Shown: positions 55,430-63,074, counted from the stretch's first letter. The stretch: DNA of 64,000 nucleotides from Marinobacter sp. CHS3-4 (GCF_030053415.1 NZ_JASGBJ010000003.1:248001-312000), one strand, 5' to 3'. Notes: generated by a model not told the origin, from the sequence alone. Program-made: numbers and translations.

Positions 55430-55990
55430 ATGAAAAAGAATGCCTGTTTTTGCCTCTTGATGATTCTGGGTTTGATCTGGATATCACCTGCTCAGGCAAC
55501 ACCAATATATGCGGACAGCCTTGTGGCTTCTAGCTTCGTCACTTCCTTTGGCTCTGGTGATGTGACCGGTGCACCAGATGGTGGTGGCCTCTTCTTGGGA
55601 GATGACTTCGATCCACCCACCAATCCGGGCTCCATTACCGTGGGGTTTTCAGGAGGACTGGGTGACGGCGCGGGAGATGACATTTTTGTTGTTGATGTCG
55701 CTAGCTCGGTTAATGAGACAGCCAATATTTATGCCAGCACGGACAATATTTCGTTCACCTTTCTGGGTATGGTAAATGCTGTCGCAAACAGCCTTGATAT
55801 CAACGGCCTGTTTTCAGGCGCCATCAACTATCTGAGAATCGACAACGCTTCCACCGAGGTCTCGATCGATATCGATGCCGTGGGTGGCTATTATGCCTAC
55901 GAGCCCCGTGACGTGCCGGAGCCAGCATCCATTCTGATCATGCTTGCCGGTCTTCTGGGAATTGGTGTCTCTCGTATTAAGAAGTCCTGA
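55430..55990 (+). CDS. PEP-CTERM sorting domain protein
   Basis: 186 aa with a signal peptide (CLLMILGLIWISPAQA), a low-complexity, Gly/Asp-rich beta domain (DGGGLFLGDDFDPPTNPG), and the C-terminal tripartite signal VPEPASILIMLAGLLGIGV followed by SRIKKS. Such proteins are cut and exported by an exosortase (XrtA) in EPS-producing bacteria. No exosortase gene is in the window. Expression probably depends on RpoN (promoter at 55348). A terminator follows. Confidence 0.9.
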   Translation: MKKNACFCLLMILGLIWISPAQATPIYADSLVASSFVTSFGSGDVTGAPDGGGLFLGDDFDPPTNPGSITVGFSGGLGDGAGDDIFVVDVASSVNETANIYASTDNISFTFLGMVNAVANSLDINGLFSGAINYLRIDNASTEVSIDIDAVGGYYAYEPRDVPEPASILIMLAGLLGIGVSRIKKS

Positions 55991-56001
55991 CAGAAATTGA
56001 G

Positions 56002-56045
56002 AGCCCCCCGATGGCTGGTTGCCGTGACCGGTCTTGGGGGGCTTT
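56002..56045 (+). terminator. Terminator-like hairpin after the PEP-CTERM gene
   Basis: AGCCCCCC (56002-56009) pairs with GGGGGGCT (56036-56043), with a TTT just after and a T-rich stretch to 56055. The loop is long (26 nt) but the stem is strong. It sits between convergent genes. Confidence 0.65.
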
Positions 56046-56067
56046 AGCTTTTCCTTTGCGGCGCGTC

Positions 56068-56532
56068 TCACGCACCCGTCTTCCTTGGCCGGTTAGGGCT
56101 GTTAAGCTCTTTCGTGTATACATTAGTCGTTTTCGTAAGATCAAAACCGATAGAAGGGTAAAACTTATGAGATTCCAAACGACGCACGTTAGAGCGAACG
56201 AGTACACGCGTTAGACCTAAATTTCGAGACCAGTCTTCGGCAGCATTTACCAACAAAAGCCCGATGCCTGATCGTCTATGACTTGAGCGCACGACCAAGC
56301 CAGTTATTTCTGAGATAAAACCCTGACCGAGCGATAGGCGTTTTTCGACAGCGATCCACCCAAGAACCGAATCATCAGAAACAGCCACGAATAATTGATG
56401 ATTTGACGAATTCGCCGATGCTTTAAGCCACTCAAGAGTTTCTGGCTCGCTTACTGAATAGCCCCATTCCAGGACTAACTCGTGAATCCCTTTCAGTTGT
56501 TTGCTTCTTGCAGTCTGAATCGAAACTTGCAT
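56068..56532 (-). CDS. GNAT family N-acetyltransferase
   Basis: About 154 aa from ATG 56532. The GNAT acetyl-CoA loop appears as VVRSSHRRSGIGLLLVNAAE (R/Q-x2-G-x-G/A pattern) and the C-terminal HKFYPSIGFDLTKTTNVYTK is typical. Substrate is unknown. It lies in the accessory region; single GNAT genes are common cargo in integron and island DNA. No clear ribosome site is seen. Confidence 0.82.
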   Translation of the reverse strand: MQVSIQTARSKQLKGIHELVLEWGYSVSEPETLEWLKASANSSNHQLFVAVSDDSVLGWIAVEKRLSLGQGFISEITGLVVRSSHRRSGIGLLLVNAAEDWSRNLGLTRVLVRSNVRRLESHKFYPSIGFDLTKTTNVYTKELNSPNRPRKTGA

Positions 56533-56568
56533 ATTCAATCGAGTGCCCGAACGTCAATTAAGCAGTAA

Positions 56569-56817
56569 TCACCTGCCCCGTATTGGCCGATTATTCGCCC
56601 AGTCTATGATTGATTGGGTTCTTGCGTCATGAGCATCTCTGCTTTTTTGGTCTTCTCGTAATGCCATCAAGTCCTGATAGTCAGCCTTAACAGCTTCTTT
56701 CTCTTCGTCAGAGAGTTTGCTCCACTCTTTTTCACTAAGTCCATAATAAGGCGTTGCGCATCCCGAAAGTGCCAGCGAAAACACGAGAAAAGTCAAAAGC
56801 GCGATTAAGTTTTTCAA
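56569..56817 (-). CDS. Small lipoprotein, unknown function
   Basis: About 82 aa with a lipobox (FLVFSLALSGC) and a charged helical mature part (GLSEKEWSKLSDEEKEAV). The start is doubtful: I use TTG 56817 (AAAGGAA nine bases upstream), but TTG 56823 or ATG 56859, the latter overlapping the DUF2834 gene, are possible. Family not recognised. Confidence 0.6.
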   Translation of the reverse strand: MKNLIALLTFLVFSLALSGCATPYYGLSEKEWSKLSDEEKEAVKADYQDLMALREDQKSRDAHDARTQSIIDWANNRPIRGR

Positions 56818-56848
56818 GGTCAAATCTTCCTTTGAACCTAGCGGCCTG

Positions 56849-57187
56849 TTAAGAATCACTTTTAACCTCTTTGATTTGCCTTTCGCGAATTAGCAAATAG
56901 AGAGCAAAGCCCACCGCGACTCCCGGGACGATGCCAAGCAGCAAACAAACCCATCCTTTCCGAACCGAGTATATCTTGGCCTCGTAAACTACCCAGGCCG
57001 CAAGAATGGCCCAGCAAACAAGGACGTCCATCGAATAGCCACTGGAATACGGGTTAACAAATCCTGCCGCGAATGCGCCCCATACATCGGGATTCTCGAT
57101 AAGCGGAGGTAAGACAATCGAAGCGAAAAAGCCCGTGAAGAAAAGAGCAGCGACAACCAGTGTTGCCTTAAATACTGACTCAGACAT
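56849..57187 (-). CDS. DUF2834 membrane protein
   Basis: 112 aa with three hydrophobic segments (VVAALFFTGFFASIVLP, MDVLVCWAILAAWVVYEAK, VCLLLGIVPGVAVGFALYLL) and a charged tail (IRERQIKEVKSDS), matching the small DUF2834 family. AGAGGG is upstream of the ATG. It overlaps or abuts the small lipoprotein gene on the same strand. Confidence 0.75.
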   Translation of the reverse strand: MSESVFKATLVVAALFFTGFFASIVLPPLIENPDVWGAFAAGFVNPYSSGYSMDVLVCWAILAAWVVYEAKIYSVRKGWVCLLLGIVPGVAVGFALYLLIRERQIKEVKSDS

Positions 57188-57278
57188 TTATAAACCCTCT
57201 CGCGCGCGACGCATTACCGCAATCAAGTATGTCTTTGATCGTGTGGATATTTGAAAAGGTACGATTGTGGCACAGGAA

Positions 57279-57336
57279 CGGCCGGTATGGGGTGTCAGAA
57301 ACACTTAGAATTGGTAGTGACACCATAAAGCGGCCG
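57279..57336. repeat. Imperfect inverted repeat in the accessory region
   Basis: Arms at 57279-57297 and 57318-57336 pair through CGGCCG, TATGG and TGTCA blocks with small mismatches, around a 20-nt loop. A further GCGAA-CA-TTCGC hairpin lies near 57393-57404. The element could be a folded RNA, a terminator without U-tract, or an end of a small mobile element. Confidence 0.5.
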
Positions 57337-57428
57337 GGTAAAACGGAGGCTGACTGCCATTGCTGCGAAGTCCAAAGTGGCGCTTGCAAACAAAAGCGAA
57401 CATTCGCGTTTCTTCGGATCAGCTCACT

Positions 57429-58232
57429 TCAATCACTTTTATTCCGCAGTAAACCCTGCGTTAGGTCATGTGTGATTGCGGACGCAAAATCTTCCAGCGC
57501 ATGACAATAGGCTTTACCCAAGATCGATTCATAATCGCTCAAGTAGGCGTAGGAGAATTTTTCTTCGTATTCACCCGTGAAACCCAAGTGTCTTGCAGGT
57601 TCTTCTCCCTGCCCTGTCAGATCCACCGTAAACCGTGCTTCTGCATGAGTGGTCCCCTCAAGCCAACCTGTCCGCGAACGAACATCTAGAAAGGTGACGT
57701 CGCCAACAAGCCTGTAAACAGCCTTATCGGGATGTCCTGCAATCGAGTATCCATGTGCCTCTAGAATCTTTGAGAGGTCAAGCTTTAGGGTCTGCCATGG
57801 GGAATTTTTGGCATAAATAGGGAATGGGTTTACATGTGCAGTTAAATTGCCCACCAACGGCGCACGCGGTCCATCTGCAACATCGACAAAAACAGACGGG
57901 TAACCTCTGGGTGAAAGGACTGAATCTGTCGGCTCCGGCATCGAAAGGCACCTAACGGCAATAAATGCCTCACAACGGATCGCCTGAAACAATTCATTTT
58001 CTGGCACGAAGCACTGTCTGTCAGGGTTTTTATAGGTCTCCTCGTACCAGGCGCAGCCGGAGAGGACGAGGACCTTCAAAGCAAGCGCTGTTCTCAGAAA
58101 TATGCAAAGCCTCTGGAAAGCGCCACGCTGGCAGCCTCGAGAGCTGTTAGGGGAACACACGAAGCTGGTTGAGCGTCCCCTTTTTGAAACGGATATCAGG
58201 AATTTCAATCTCTTTACCCTCAATAGAGACAC
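57429..58232 (-). CDS. Predicted lipoprotein, YajG-like
   Basis: The open frame is 267 aa. A lipobox (LALKVLVLSGC) is followed by a ~200-aa soluble domain (SVFVDVADGPRAPLVGNL, LDLSKILEAHGYSI, YRLVGDVTFLDVRS, LTGQGEEPARHLGFTG) resembling YajG-type lipoproteins. No ATG, GTG or TTG lies just before the signal peptide; the only ATG (58232) overlaps the upstream gene by 86 bp and leaves a 60-residue leader. Either the 5' end is damaged or a non-standard start (ATA or CTG near 58100) is used. Confidence 0.6.
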   Translation of the reverse strand: MSLLRVKRLKFLISVSKRGRSTSFVCSPNSSRGCQRGAFQRLCIFLRTALALKVLVLSGCAWYEETYKNPDRQCFVPENELFQAIRCEAFIAVRCLSMPEPTDSVLSPRGYPSVFVDVADGPRAPLVGNLTAHVNPFPIYAKNSPWQTLKLDLSKILEAHGYSIAGHPDKAVYRLVGDVTFLDVRSRTGWLEGTTHAEARFTVDLTGQGEEPARHLGFTGEYEEKFSYAYLSDYESILGKAYCHALEDFASAITHDLTQGLLRNKSD

Positions 58233-58827
58233 CTTTGATACTCAACAGGAATTCATGAGTCGGGAGGGAATCGGTGTCAAACCAGAAAAGGAAACAGCTC
58301 GTTTCTGTGAAACGAATAGGCTCTTCAGATGGTCTGAAAATGCCCAGAGTGTTATCAGCCTTGAGAACGGACTCCTGAGAAGCACCAAATCGCGTCAATC
58401 CGATCCCGGTTCGATAGAAACGTGGACCACAACCTGCGGCCAGTGCCCGAGGACTGAACCAGGCGACATCCGGCCCCAGAAAAGCGACTGTGGGTGCCGG
58501 CTCTCCATCTGAGAGCAACATTACCTTAGATGTCGTGATGGTAAGAGGCTTGCCCTTGGGGTCGATATTTAACCAGAGGCCCAGCGGGGGCAAGAGGTAC
58601 TGACCGTCCCAATCGAACGCTTGAAGCTGGGCATACAGAATCAACTGAGGAAATCGGAGTTCCACCAACTCGTTGTGAAGCTCCCCTCGAACCTGTTCAG
58701 GGATCACAGGGACAGCCGCATCATATTGCACGTTAGCGACGCAGGCACTCAGCAAAAACGTTGAAAACCATCCGAATCCACAATGCAGCCATTGCCTACA
58801 GATACCATGGACTGAGATTCGAGTCAT
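58147..58827 (-). CDS. Predicted lipoprotein, unknown function
   Basis: 226 aa with a signal region ending in FSTFLLSAC (lipobox). The rest is beta-rich (ELVELRFPQLILYAQL, KPLTITTSKVMLLSDGEPA, IRFTETSCFLFWFDTDSLP). AAGGGGG precedes the ATG. I do not recognise the family. It is the first gene of a minus-strand pair with the YajG-like lipoprotein. Confidence 0.65.
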   Translation of the reverse strand: MTRISVHGICRQWLHCGFGWFSTFLLSACVANVQYDAAVPVIPEQVRGELHNELVELRFPQLILYAQLQAFDWDGQYLLPPLGLWLNIDPKGKPLTITTSKVMLLSDGEPAPTVAFLGPDVAWFSPRALAAGCGPRFYRTGIGLTRFGASQESVLKADNTLGIFRPSEEPIRFTETSCFLFWFDTDSLPTHEFLLSIKGVSIEGKEIEIPDIRFKKGTLNQLRVFP

Positions 58828-59246
58828 AGTGTCCCCCTTCTATACTCTTGCAAGGGATACCCATACAGACAACGCCAACATGCCAGGGCCTTAAGAGAAG
58901 TATAGACACTACCACTCGAACTCATGAGCAACGCGTAAATAAAAAGAGAGTTTGAAAACTGGTCGACTCCGTACGGTGCTAAAAGAAACAGGTATTAAAC
59001 TAGGGCTCACCTCACGTTTAAACTGGCGAGCGTGGGCAGCGGACCGCTTCATTTCACGTGTTAACTATTCATGGCTGAGAGGGATAGATGCTGGCTGGGT
59101 TCCCGGTTCAAGTAATGGAGTCAGCGCCTGATCAACGCAAATCTGCGCATGTCAGGTATAGCTACGCATTACCGATGGGTGGCAAACTTGTTCCATTGTC
59201 CTAATCCTTATCTGGCGGCGGTGCATGTCAGTGCGGTGCAAGCGAC
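58828..59246. other. Gene-free accessory DNA left of attC
   Basis: This 419-bp stretch has no convincing ORF on either strand. It would be the body of a cassette in front of the attC site if the site were used, but it holds no recognisable coding sequence; an ORF from 59149 runs through attC and is taken as chance. Confidence 0.4.
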
Positions 59247-59345
59247 AAATAACAGATCATTGCAGCGGACGTTTGACCCGCCACCCATGATTGCTTTCGA
59301 AAAGATAGGCGTCGCCTCAAGCGCCGCTGAATTCAGGCGTTATCT
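59247..59345 (+). mobile_element. Integron-type attC site (solitary)
   Basis: The 99-bp site has R'' AAATAAC (59247-59253), L'' GCAGCGG (59262-59268), L' CCGCTG (59324-59329) and R' GTTATCT (59339-59345). L'' and L' are complementary, and the outer parts (ATAAC..ATCATT, GAATTCAGGCGTTAT) match typical attC sites, including an unpaired base in one arm. No integrase or second attC was found in the window. Confidence 0.75.
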
Positions 59346-59484
59346 CTTAATCTGAACGTTCGCTTTGCGACCAAACAGAACTTCGGTTGTGAAGCGGTCA
59401 TTTTTGGTTACCTAAGTAACCATAGGTTGGTCAAAACGGACGTTTTATGGTTTCAGTACCAGAGAGGTCCGTCTTGTGCGGGAG
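59346..59484. other. Spacer between attC and the tRNA remnant
   Basis: No gene. It includes the hairpin GGTTAC-CTAA-GTAACC (59406-59421), a perfect inverted repeat that could be an operator. Confidence 0.35.
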
Positions 59485-59530
59485 ATGGTGGGCCCAATTG
59501 AACTCGAACCAGCGACCATAGGATTATGAG
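59485..59530 (-). repeat. Degenerate copy of the tRNA-Ile 3' half (island end)
   Basis: This 46-bp segment is identical at 42 positions to 62936-62981, the 3' half of tRNA-Ile from the anticodon loop through CCA. It is in direct orientation and is not followed by the 5' half, as expected of an attachment site left by integration. Confidence 0.75.
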
Positions 59531-59649
59531 AGCCTTGTAGAACGTTTCGGAACACCACAATAATCTAGAGTGCTAGCCATTCTGCGGTGCGAGTTATTTG
59601 CTCCCCACAGAGAACCACACGAAAGCACGTCGGTGTTGATGTTCAGATG

Positions 59650-59689
59650 ACGCCTGATTGGCATGCAATACAATAGACACTTATCGCGG
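59650..59689. repeat. 40-bp direct repeat, left copy
   Basis: It shares 36 of 40 positions with 62878-62917; the block CGCCTGATTGGCATGC is identical in both. It lies about 120 bp inside the left tRNA remnant. Confidence 0.75.
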
Positions 59690-59710
59690 GGTAACGGGAT
59701 AATAATGTGG

Positions 59711-60670
59711 CTACTTACCTTTACCAATTAGACGCCATCGGCGACGGTACTCTCGCCCAGTAAAATCGCTGGGATTCTCACCGTTCGCCATTGCTTCAGC
59801 TCTATCGGCTCTAAGCAGTAGCTCTAAACGAACCTCATCTGTCGAACTCCACCTCCCGATACTCGATGATTTTCGCACGTTAATACGTCTCGGAAGAACG
59901 ATGAATGGATTACTTGGTAGTAAAAATGATCCAAACTGAACTTCATCAGCGCTGCTGGCTTGCTCTGCAAGCTTGCGCATCGCGCGTGCCAAAGCTTTTG
60001 GTTCTAAGGTTTTTTGAACCGCTACCACATCGGCACAGAGATCACGAGCTTGTTCGATCCATCTTGGGGCTAACCCCCATGCAAACAAAGCGAAGAGATA
60101 GAAAACAGAGTAAGTAAAAGCAATTGGCCCATCTAAAAACCAGCTCAAAAGGAATGAAAAACCAAGTATCCAGAGCAGAAGCCACCAAAGAATTTCCGCT
60201 CGTGTAGCTAACCGACACCAGCGGTCGCGCATACCCGCGAATTGGGCCGCAACCAATGCTTGCAGCTCGTAACGATCGAGTCGCTCCAAGGCACCTGTTG
60301 TTGCCACAACAATCTCTCGGTCTGAGCAAGGCAGCATCGCGACGTTAGCTACAGAGCAATCGCTGACTTGGATATTTTCCACAGGCTCGCCAAGTGCGAT
60401 GGCGATCTCCGCAACAATATTTTCAAATACTTTTGTTGGCGGGTGTGGTTGGAGATGTCGTGCCAATCGATTTGAAATTCGCTCCGGGGACAAATACCAC
60501 ATGATTAGAATGGGCATTGTCACTGATATCCCTACATACCATTGCCATGAGATGTAGGGAGCCGTATCGAATTTAAACACCCAAGAAGCGATGACAAATC
60601 CAAAACAAAGAATACTTAGGATAGCCGCTATAAGTGCGTGGCGTCTGGCCACTAATTCTAATCGCATCAT
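59711..60670 (-). CDS. M48-like membrane protein lacking the catalytic motif
   Basis: 319 aa with two N-terminal helices (about 11-32 and 45-60) and two central ones (about 160-200). The alignment to M48 peptidases is clear in NVAMLPCSDREIVVATTGALERLDRYELQALV-like sequence (about 109-140), but where HExxH should be it reads AAQFAG: both histidines and the glutamate are replaced (A142, Q143, G146). The usual third ligand (REx-AD) reads RDLCAD. It should not bind zinc or cut peptides in the usual way. The function is unknown. Confidence 0.75.
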   Translation of the reverse strand: MMRLELVARRHALIAAILSILCFGFVIASWVFKFDTAPYISWQWYVGISVTMPILIMWYLSPERISNRLARHLQPHPPTKVFENIVAEIAIALGEPVENIQVSDCSVANVAMLPCSDREIVVATTGALERLDRYELQALVAAQFAGMRDRWCRLATRAEILWWLLLWILGFSFLLSWFLDGPIAFTYSVFYLFALFAWGLAPRWIEQARDLCADVVAVQKTLEPKALARAMRKLAEQASSADEVQFGSFLLPSNPFIVLPRRINVRKSSSIGRWSSTDEVRLELLLRADRAEAMANGENPSDFTGREYRRRWRLIGKGK

Positions 60671-61081
60671 TTTAAAAGAGGTCTATTCATTTGGAGCACG
60701 TAAAGATCCGCGTGCCTCGATGTTTAGAATGAAAAAAATACTAGGCTTACCGATTGCGCTTACTCCACTTCATTCCTCGTATCGTTTATTTTCCAGATTG
60801 GAGTTATCGATTCGAGCCCTTTGATGTGGGGGGCAGCGCAGAACATACTACAACCAGTTGTAAGAGCTGCCGGATCCTTTTCGGTCGACGATCCAGTCAC
60901 CCGAGCTAACCGCAACTGAAGAGTAAGCAGCTAGCAAGGTCAAAACAGCATTCTGTGGAACAACGGCGATTACCAATACTGATAACGACGCCAAAGCTGA
61001 GAGACTCAAATAGTTGAGTCGTGACTGCTAGTTCAAGCCCAAATCATCAGACTCAGGCTCTAATTCAAGATTATGTAAACA
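60671..61081. other. Gap between the M48-like gene and the chemoreceptor gene
   Basis: No gene is supported in these 411 bp. A perfect hairpin GACTCAA-ATAG-TTGAGTC (61003-61020) lies about 60 bp after the chemoreceptor stop but lacks a U-tract. A short ORF from 60591 overlaps the M48-like gene on the other strand and is not believed. Confidence 0.4.
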
Positions 61082-62665
61082 CTAAACCTGAAAGCGGGCG
61101 GTCTGCGTGTTTAAGCCTTGTGCAAGCCTGGCAAGTTCTTCGCTCGCCGCTGCTACTTGATCGGTAGAAGCGGCAGACTGATCGCCGATATCTCGAATCT
61201 GCGTCATGTTCTTGTTGATGTCCTCAGCAACCGAGCTCTGTTGCTCTGCAGCTGTCGCGATTTGACTGTTGTATCGGAGAATCTCCTCAACTGCCTTGGA
61301 AATCTCTTTGATCGAGGAGCCAGAAACCTCTGCGCTTTCCAATGTTTGCTCGGCAAGCTTCTGTCCTTTTCCCATACTCTCAACCGCGTTGTTTGCGCTA
61401 TTCACTAGATTGCCTATTAGGGTTTCAATCTCGACGGCTGAAGTTTGTGTGCGTTGAGCCAGAGAGCGAACTTCATCGGCAACGACAGCAAATCCTCGAC
61501 CCTGTTCGCCTGCGCGGGCTGCTTCGATAGCTGCGTTGAGTGCAAGTAGATTCGTCTGTTCGGCAACTGATTTGATGACATCTAGAATCGTGGCGATATT
61601 GTCAGTTTCGGATTTGAGCTCATTGAGTTGTTGCGAGACCTCGGTACTCTGAGTATTCAATTCCGACACGAAGGCGAGTGTTTTGTTGACTGAATTTTCG
61701 CCGCTTTCAGACTTCTCACTAGAAAGTTGAGCGGCTTGAAACGCCGCCTCGGCATTGTTTGCGATCTCACTCACCGTGGCAACCATCTCGGTCATGGCGG
61801 TGGCGACTTGATCAGTCTGACTTTGCTGTTCCTTGACACCCTGGTTTGTCTGGTCGGTGACGGTCGTTAGTTCCTCCGATGACGAAGCAATGCTGTTTGC
61901 GCCCTGGTCTATTTCTCGAATAAGTTCTCGAAGACTCGTTACCATGGTTCCAAAGGCCGCCATCAGCTGGCCAAATTCATCACTCCGATCGCTCCGGCTT
62001 TCAATTTGTAGATTTCCAGAAGCAACTTTGTTGGCAACGTCTAGGGACGCATTTACAGGCCGTGTAATTGAACGTACCAGCAACCATGCCACGATGCAGC
62101 CAATGACGAGACCAAAGACCATTCCGGCAATAGTTTCGACCACTGTTAGATCGTAGCGTTCAGACATGAGTTTCATTTCACGAGCTTTTAATTGCTCAGT
62201 TTTTTGGATGGCGTCGCGGGCGGCGGTAAGAAGCTGATCTTCAATAGCTGAAACGGATCCACTTTCCGACGTGATACTTGCTACATACTCTTTGAGCAGA
62301 TTCTCGTAGGTAACGACGCTGGAGCGAATCTCCTCAACCAATTGTTGGTCACCAGGCTCCTCAATTAGCTCTATAAGGGTTGTCAGTGAATTCTTCGTTT
62401 TTTCCAAAAGGCTGTCTGTATCTTTAATAGCGCTAAAGTCATTGTGTATTCGGTAGTCTTTCTCTTTCAATTCTGTTCTCAAAAGCGAGATTTCAGCACT
62501 ATTGGCGTACTTCAATATGGAAACGCGATGGTTGTATTCGTTCAGAGAACGAATGCTTATGAGTGAAATCACGATGATTATTGAAATGAGTGCGGCAAAG
62601 CTGAATGACAGTTTTTTACTGATAGAAAGATTGCGGAAAAAATTCCCTGTGCGAGCCTTATCCAT
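61082..62665 (-). CDS. Methyl-accepting chemotaxis protein
   Basis: 527 aa with TM1 near 17-37 (LSFSFAALISIIIVISLISI), a periplasmic helical-bundle sensor of about 135 residues (4HB_MCP type), TM2 near 176-198, HAMP, and a signalling domain with the tip LNAAIEAARAGEQGRGFAVV. No C-terminal CheR-binding pentapeptide is seen. The ligand is unknown. GGAGG precedes the ATG. It lies inside the tRNA-flanked segment. Confidence 0.92.
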   Translation of the reverse strand: MDKARTGNFFRNLSISKKLSFSFAALISIIIVISLISIRSLNEYNHRVSILKYANSAEISLLRTELKEKDYRIHNDFSAIKDTDSLLEKTKNSLTTLIELIEEPGDQQLVEEIRSSVVTYENLLKEYVASITSESGSVSAIEDQLLTAARDAIQKTEQLKAREMKLMSERYDLTVVETIAGMVFGLVIGCIVAWLLVRSITRPVNASLDVANKVASGNLQIESRSDRSDEFGQLMAAFGTMVTSLRELIREIDQGANSIASSSEELTTVTDQTNQGVKEQQSQTDQVATAMTEMVATVSEIANNAEAAFQAAQLSSEKSESGENSVNKTLAFVSELNTQSTEVSQQLNELKSETDNIATILDVIKSVAEQTNLLALNAAIEAARAGEQGRGFAVVADEVRSLAQRTQTSAVEIETLIGNLVNSANNAVESMGKGQKLAEQTLESAEVSGSSIKEISKAVEEILRYNSQIATAAEQQSSVAEDINKNMTQIRDIGDQSAASTDQVAAASEELARLAQGLNTQTARFQV

Positions 62666-62877
62666 GGAAAGAATCCTCCATTAACGATTTTTTCTGAAGT
62701 TTCAGTTTGAATGATAGTTCAAAAATTGGATTTTGCCCGAAGGTCATATGCAATACTTATGCAAGTCACTGAAAAGGCGACGATATCGCTGGACCGATAG
62801 CTCACTCTGCGAATTCAGCTTGGGTTTCTCTGGGCAGCTACTATCGTTATGCTCGGGCAGGTTCAGAGATTTTTTTA

Positions 62878-62917
62878 ACGCCTGATTGGCATGCGATACG
62901 ATAGAAACGTATCGCGG
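62878..62917. repeat. 40-bp direct repeat, right copy
   Basis: Copy adjoining the tRNA 3' end. It contains a perfect hairpin, GCGATACG (62893-62900) with CGTATCGC (62908-62915); the left copy's stem is degraded. On the minus strand it ends in CAGGCGTTAAAA, which is faintly attC-like. Confidence 0.75.
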
Positions 62918-62935
62918 CAGGAAAGTCGTTGAAAT

Positions 62936-62981
62936 ATGGTGGGCCCAGCTGGACTCGAACCAGCGACCAAAGGATTATGAG
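62936..62981 (-). repeat. Intact tRNA-Ile 3' half, island end
   Basis: This is the functional copy of the 46-bp direct repeat. It lies within the tRNA gene, from the CCA end to the anticodon loop. Confidence 0.7.
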
Positions 62982-63013
62982 TCCTCTGCTCTAACCAACT
63001 GAGCTATAGGCCC
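62937..63013 (-). tRNA. ileX: tRNA-Ile with CAT anticodon (lysidine-modified type)
   Basis: The 77-nt sequence folds into a standard cloverleaf: acceptor GGGCCTA/TGGGCCC, D arm GCTC/GAGC, anticodon arm GAGGA-CTCATAA-TCCTT, T arm GCTGG-TTCGAGT-CCAGC and encoded CCA. The CAT anticodon with this body resembles tRNA-Ile2, whose C34 is converted to lysidine to read AUA; elongator or initiator Met tRNAs differ in body sequence. It is the insertion target of the neighbouring island. Confidence 0.9.
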
Positions 63014-63074
63014 TTTTAGATTAAACTGTATTGCCGGATATCGTTTCGGGGAGGGCCGAAACGAAGCGGGCGCC

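Larger units (their letters stand above)
59485..62981. mobile_element. Putative small genomic island at tRNA-Ile(CAT)
   Basis: The island is bounded by direct repeats of the tRNA 3' half and holds two genes, an M48-like membrane protein and a chemoreceptor, both leftward. A second 40-bp direct repeat lies just inside each end (59650-59689, 62878-62917). There is no integrase, so it may be decayed or moved in trans. Its repeats differ at four positions, suggesting an old event. Confidence 0.55.

Noticed and set aside
56530-56575. Minus-strand GCTTAATTGACGTT between the lipoprotein and GNAT genes, reminiscent of an attC right half
   Set aside because: The R' box has a wrong base and no complementary left half could be aligned convincingly.
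57461-57467. GTTAGGT resembling an attC R' box
   Set aside because: It lies in the coding end of a lipoprotein gene and no matching L' or R'' partner was found upstream.
59400-59425. XerCD/dif-like site at the GGTTAC inverted repeat
   Set aside because: The arms do not resemble Xer half-sites; only a simple palindrome remains.
62666-62720. FliA (sigma-28) promoter for the chemoreceptor
   Set aside because: TAAA-like and GCCGATAA-like strings match too poorly and the spacing is off.
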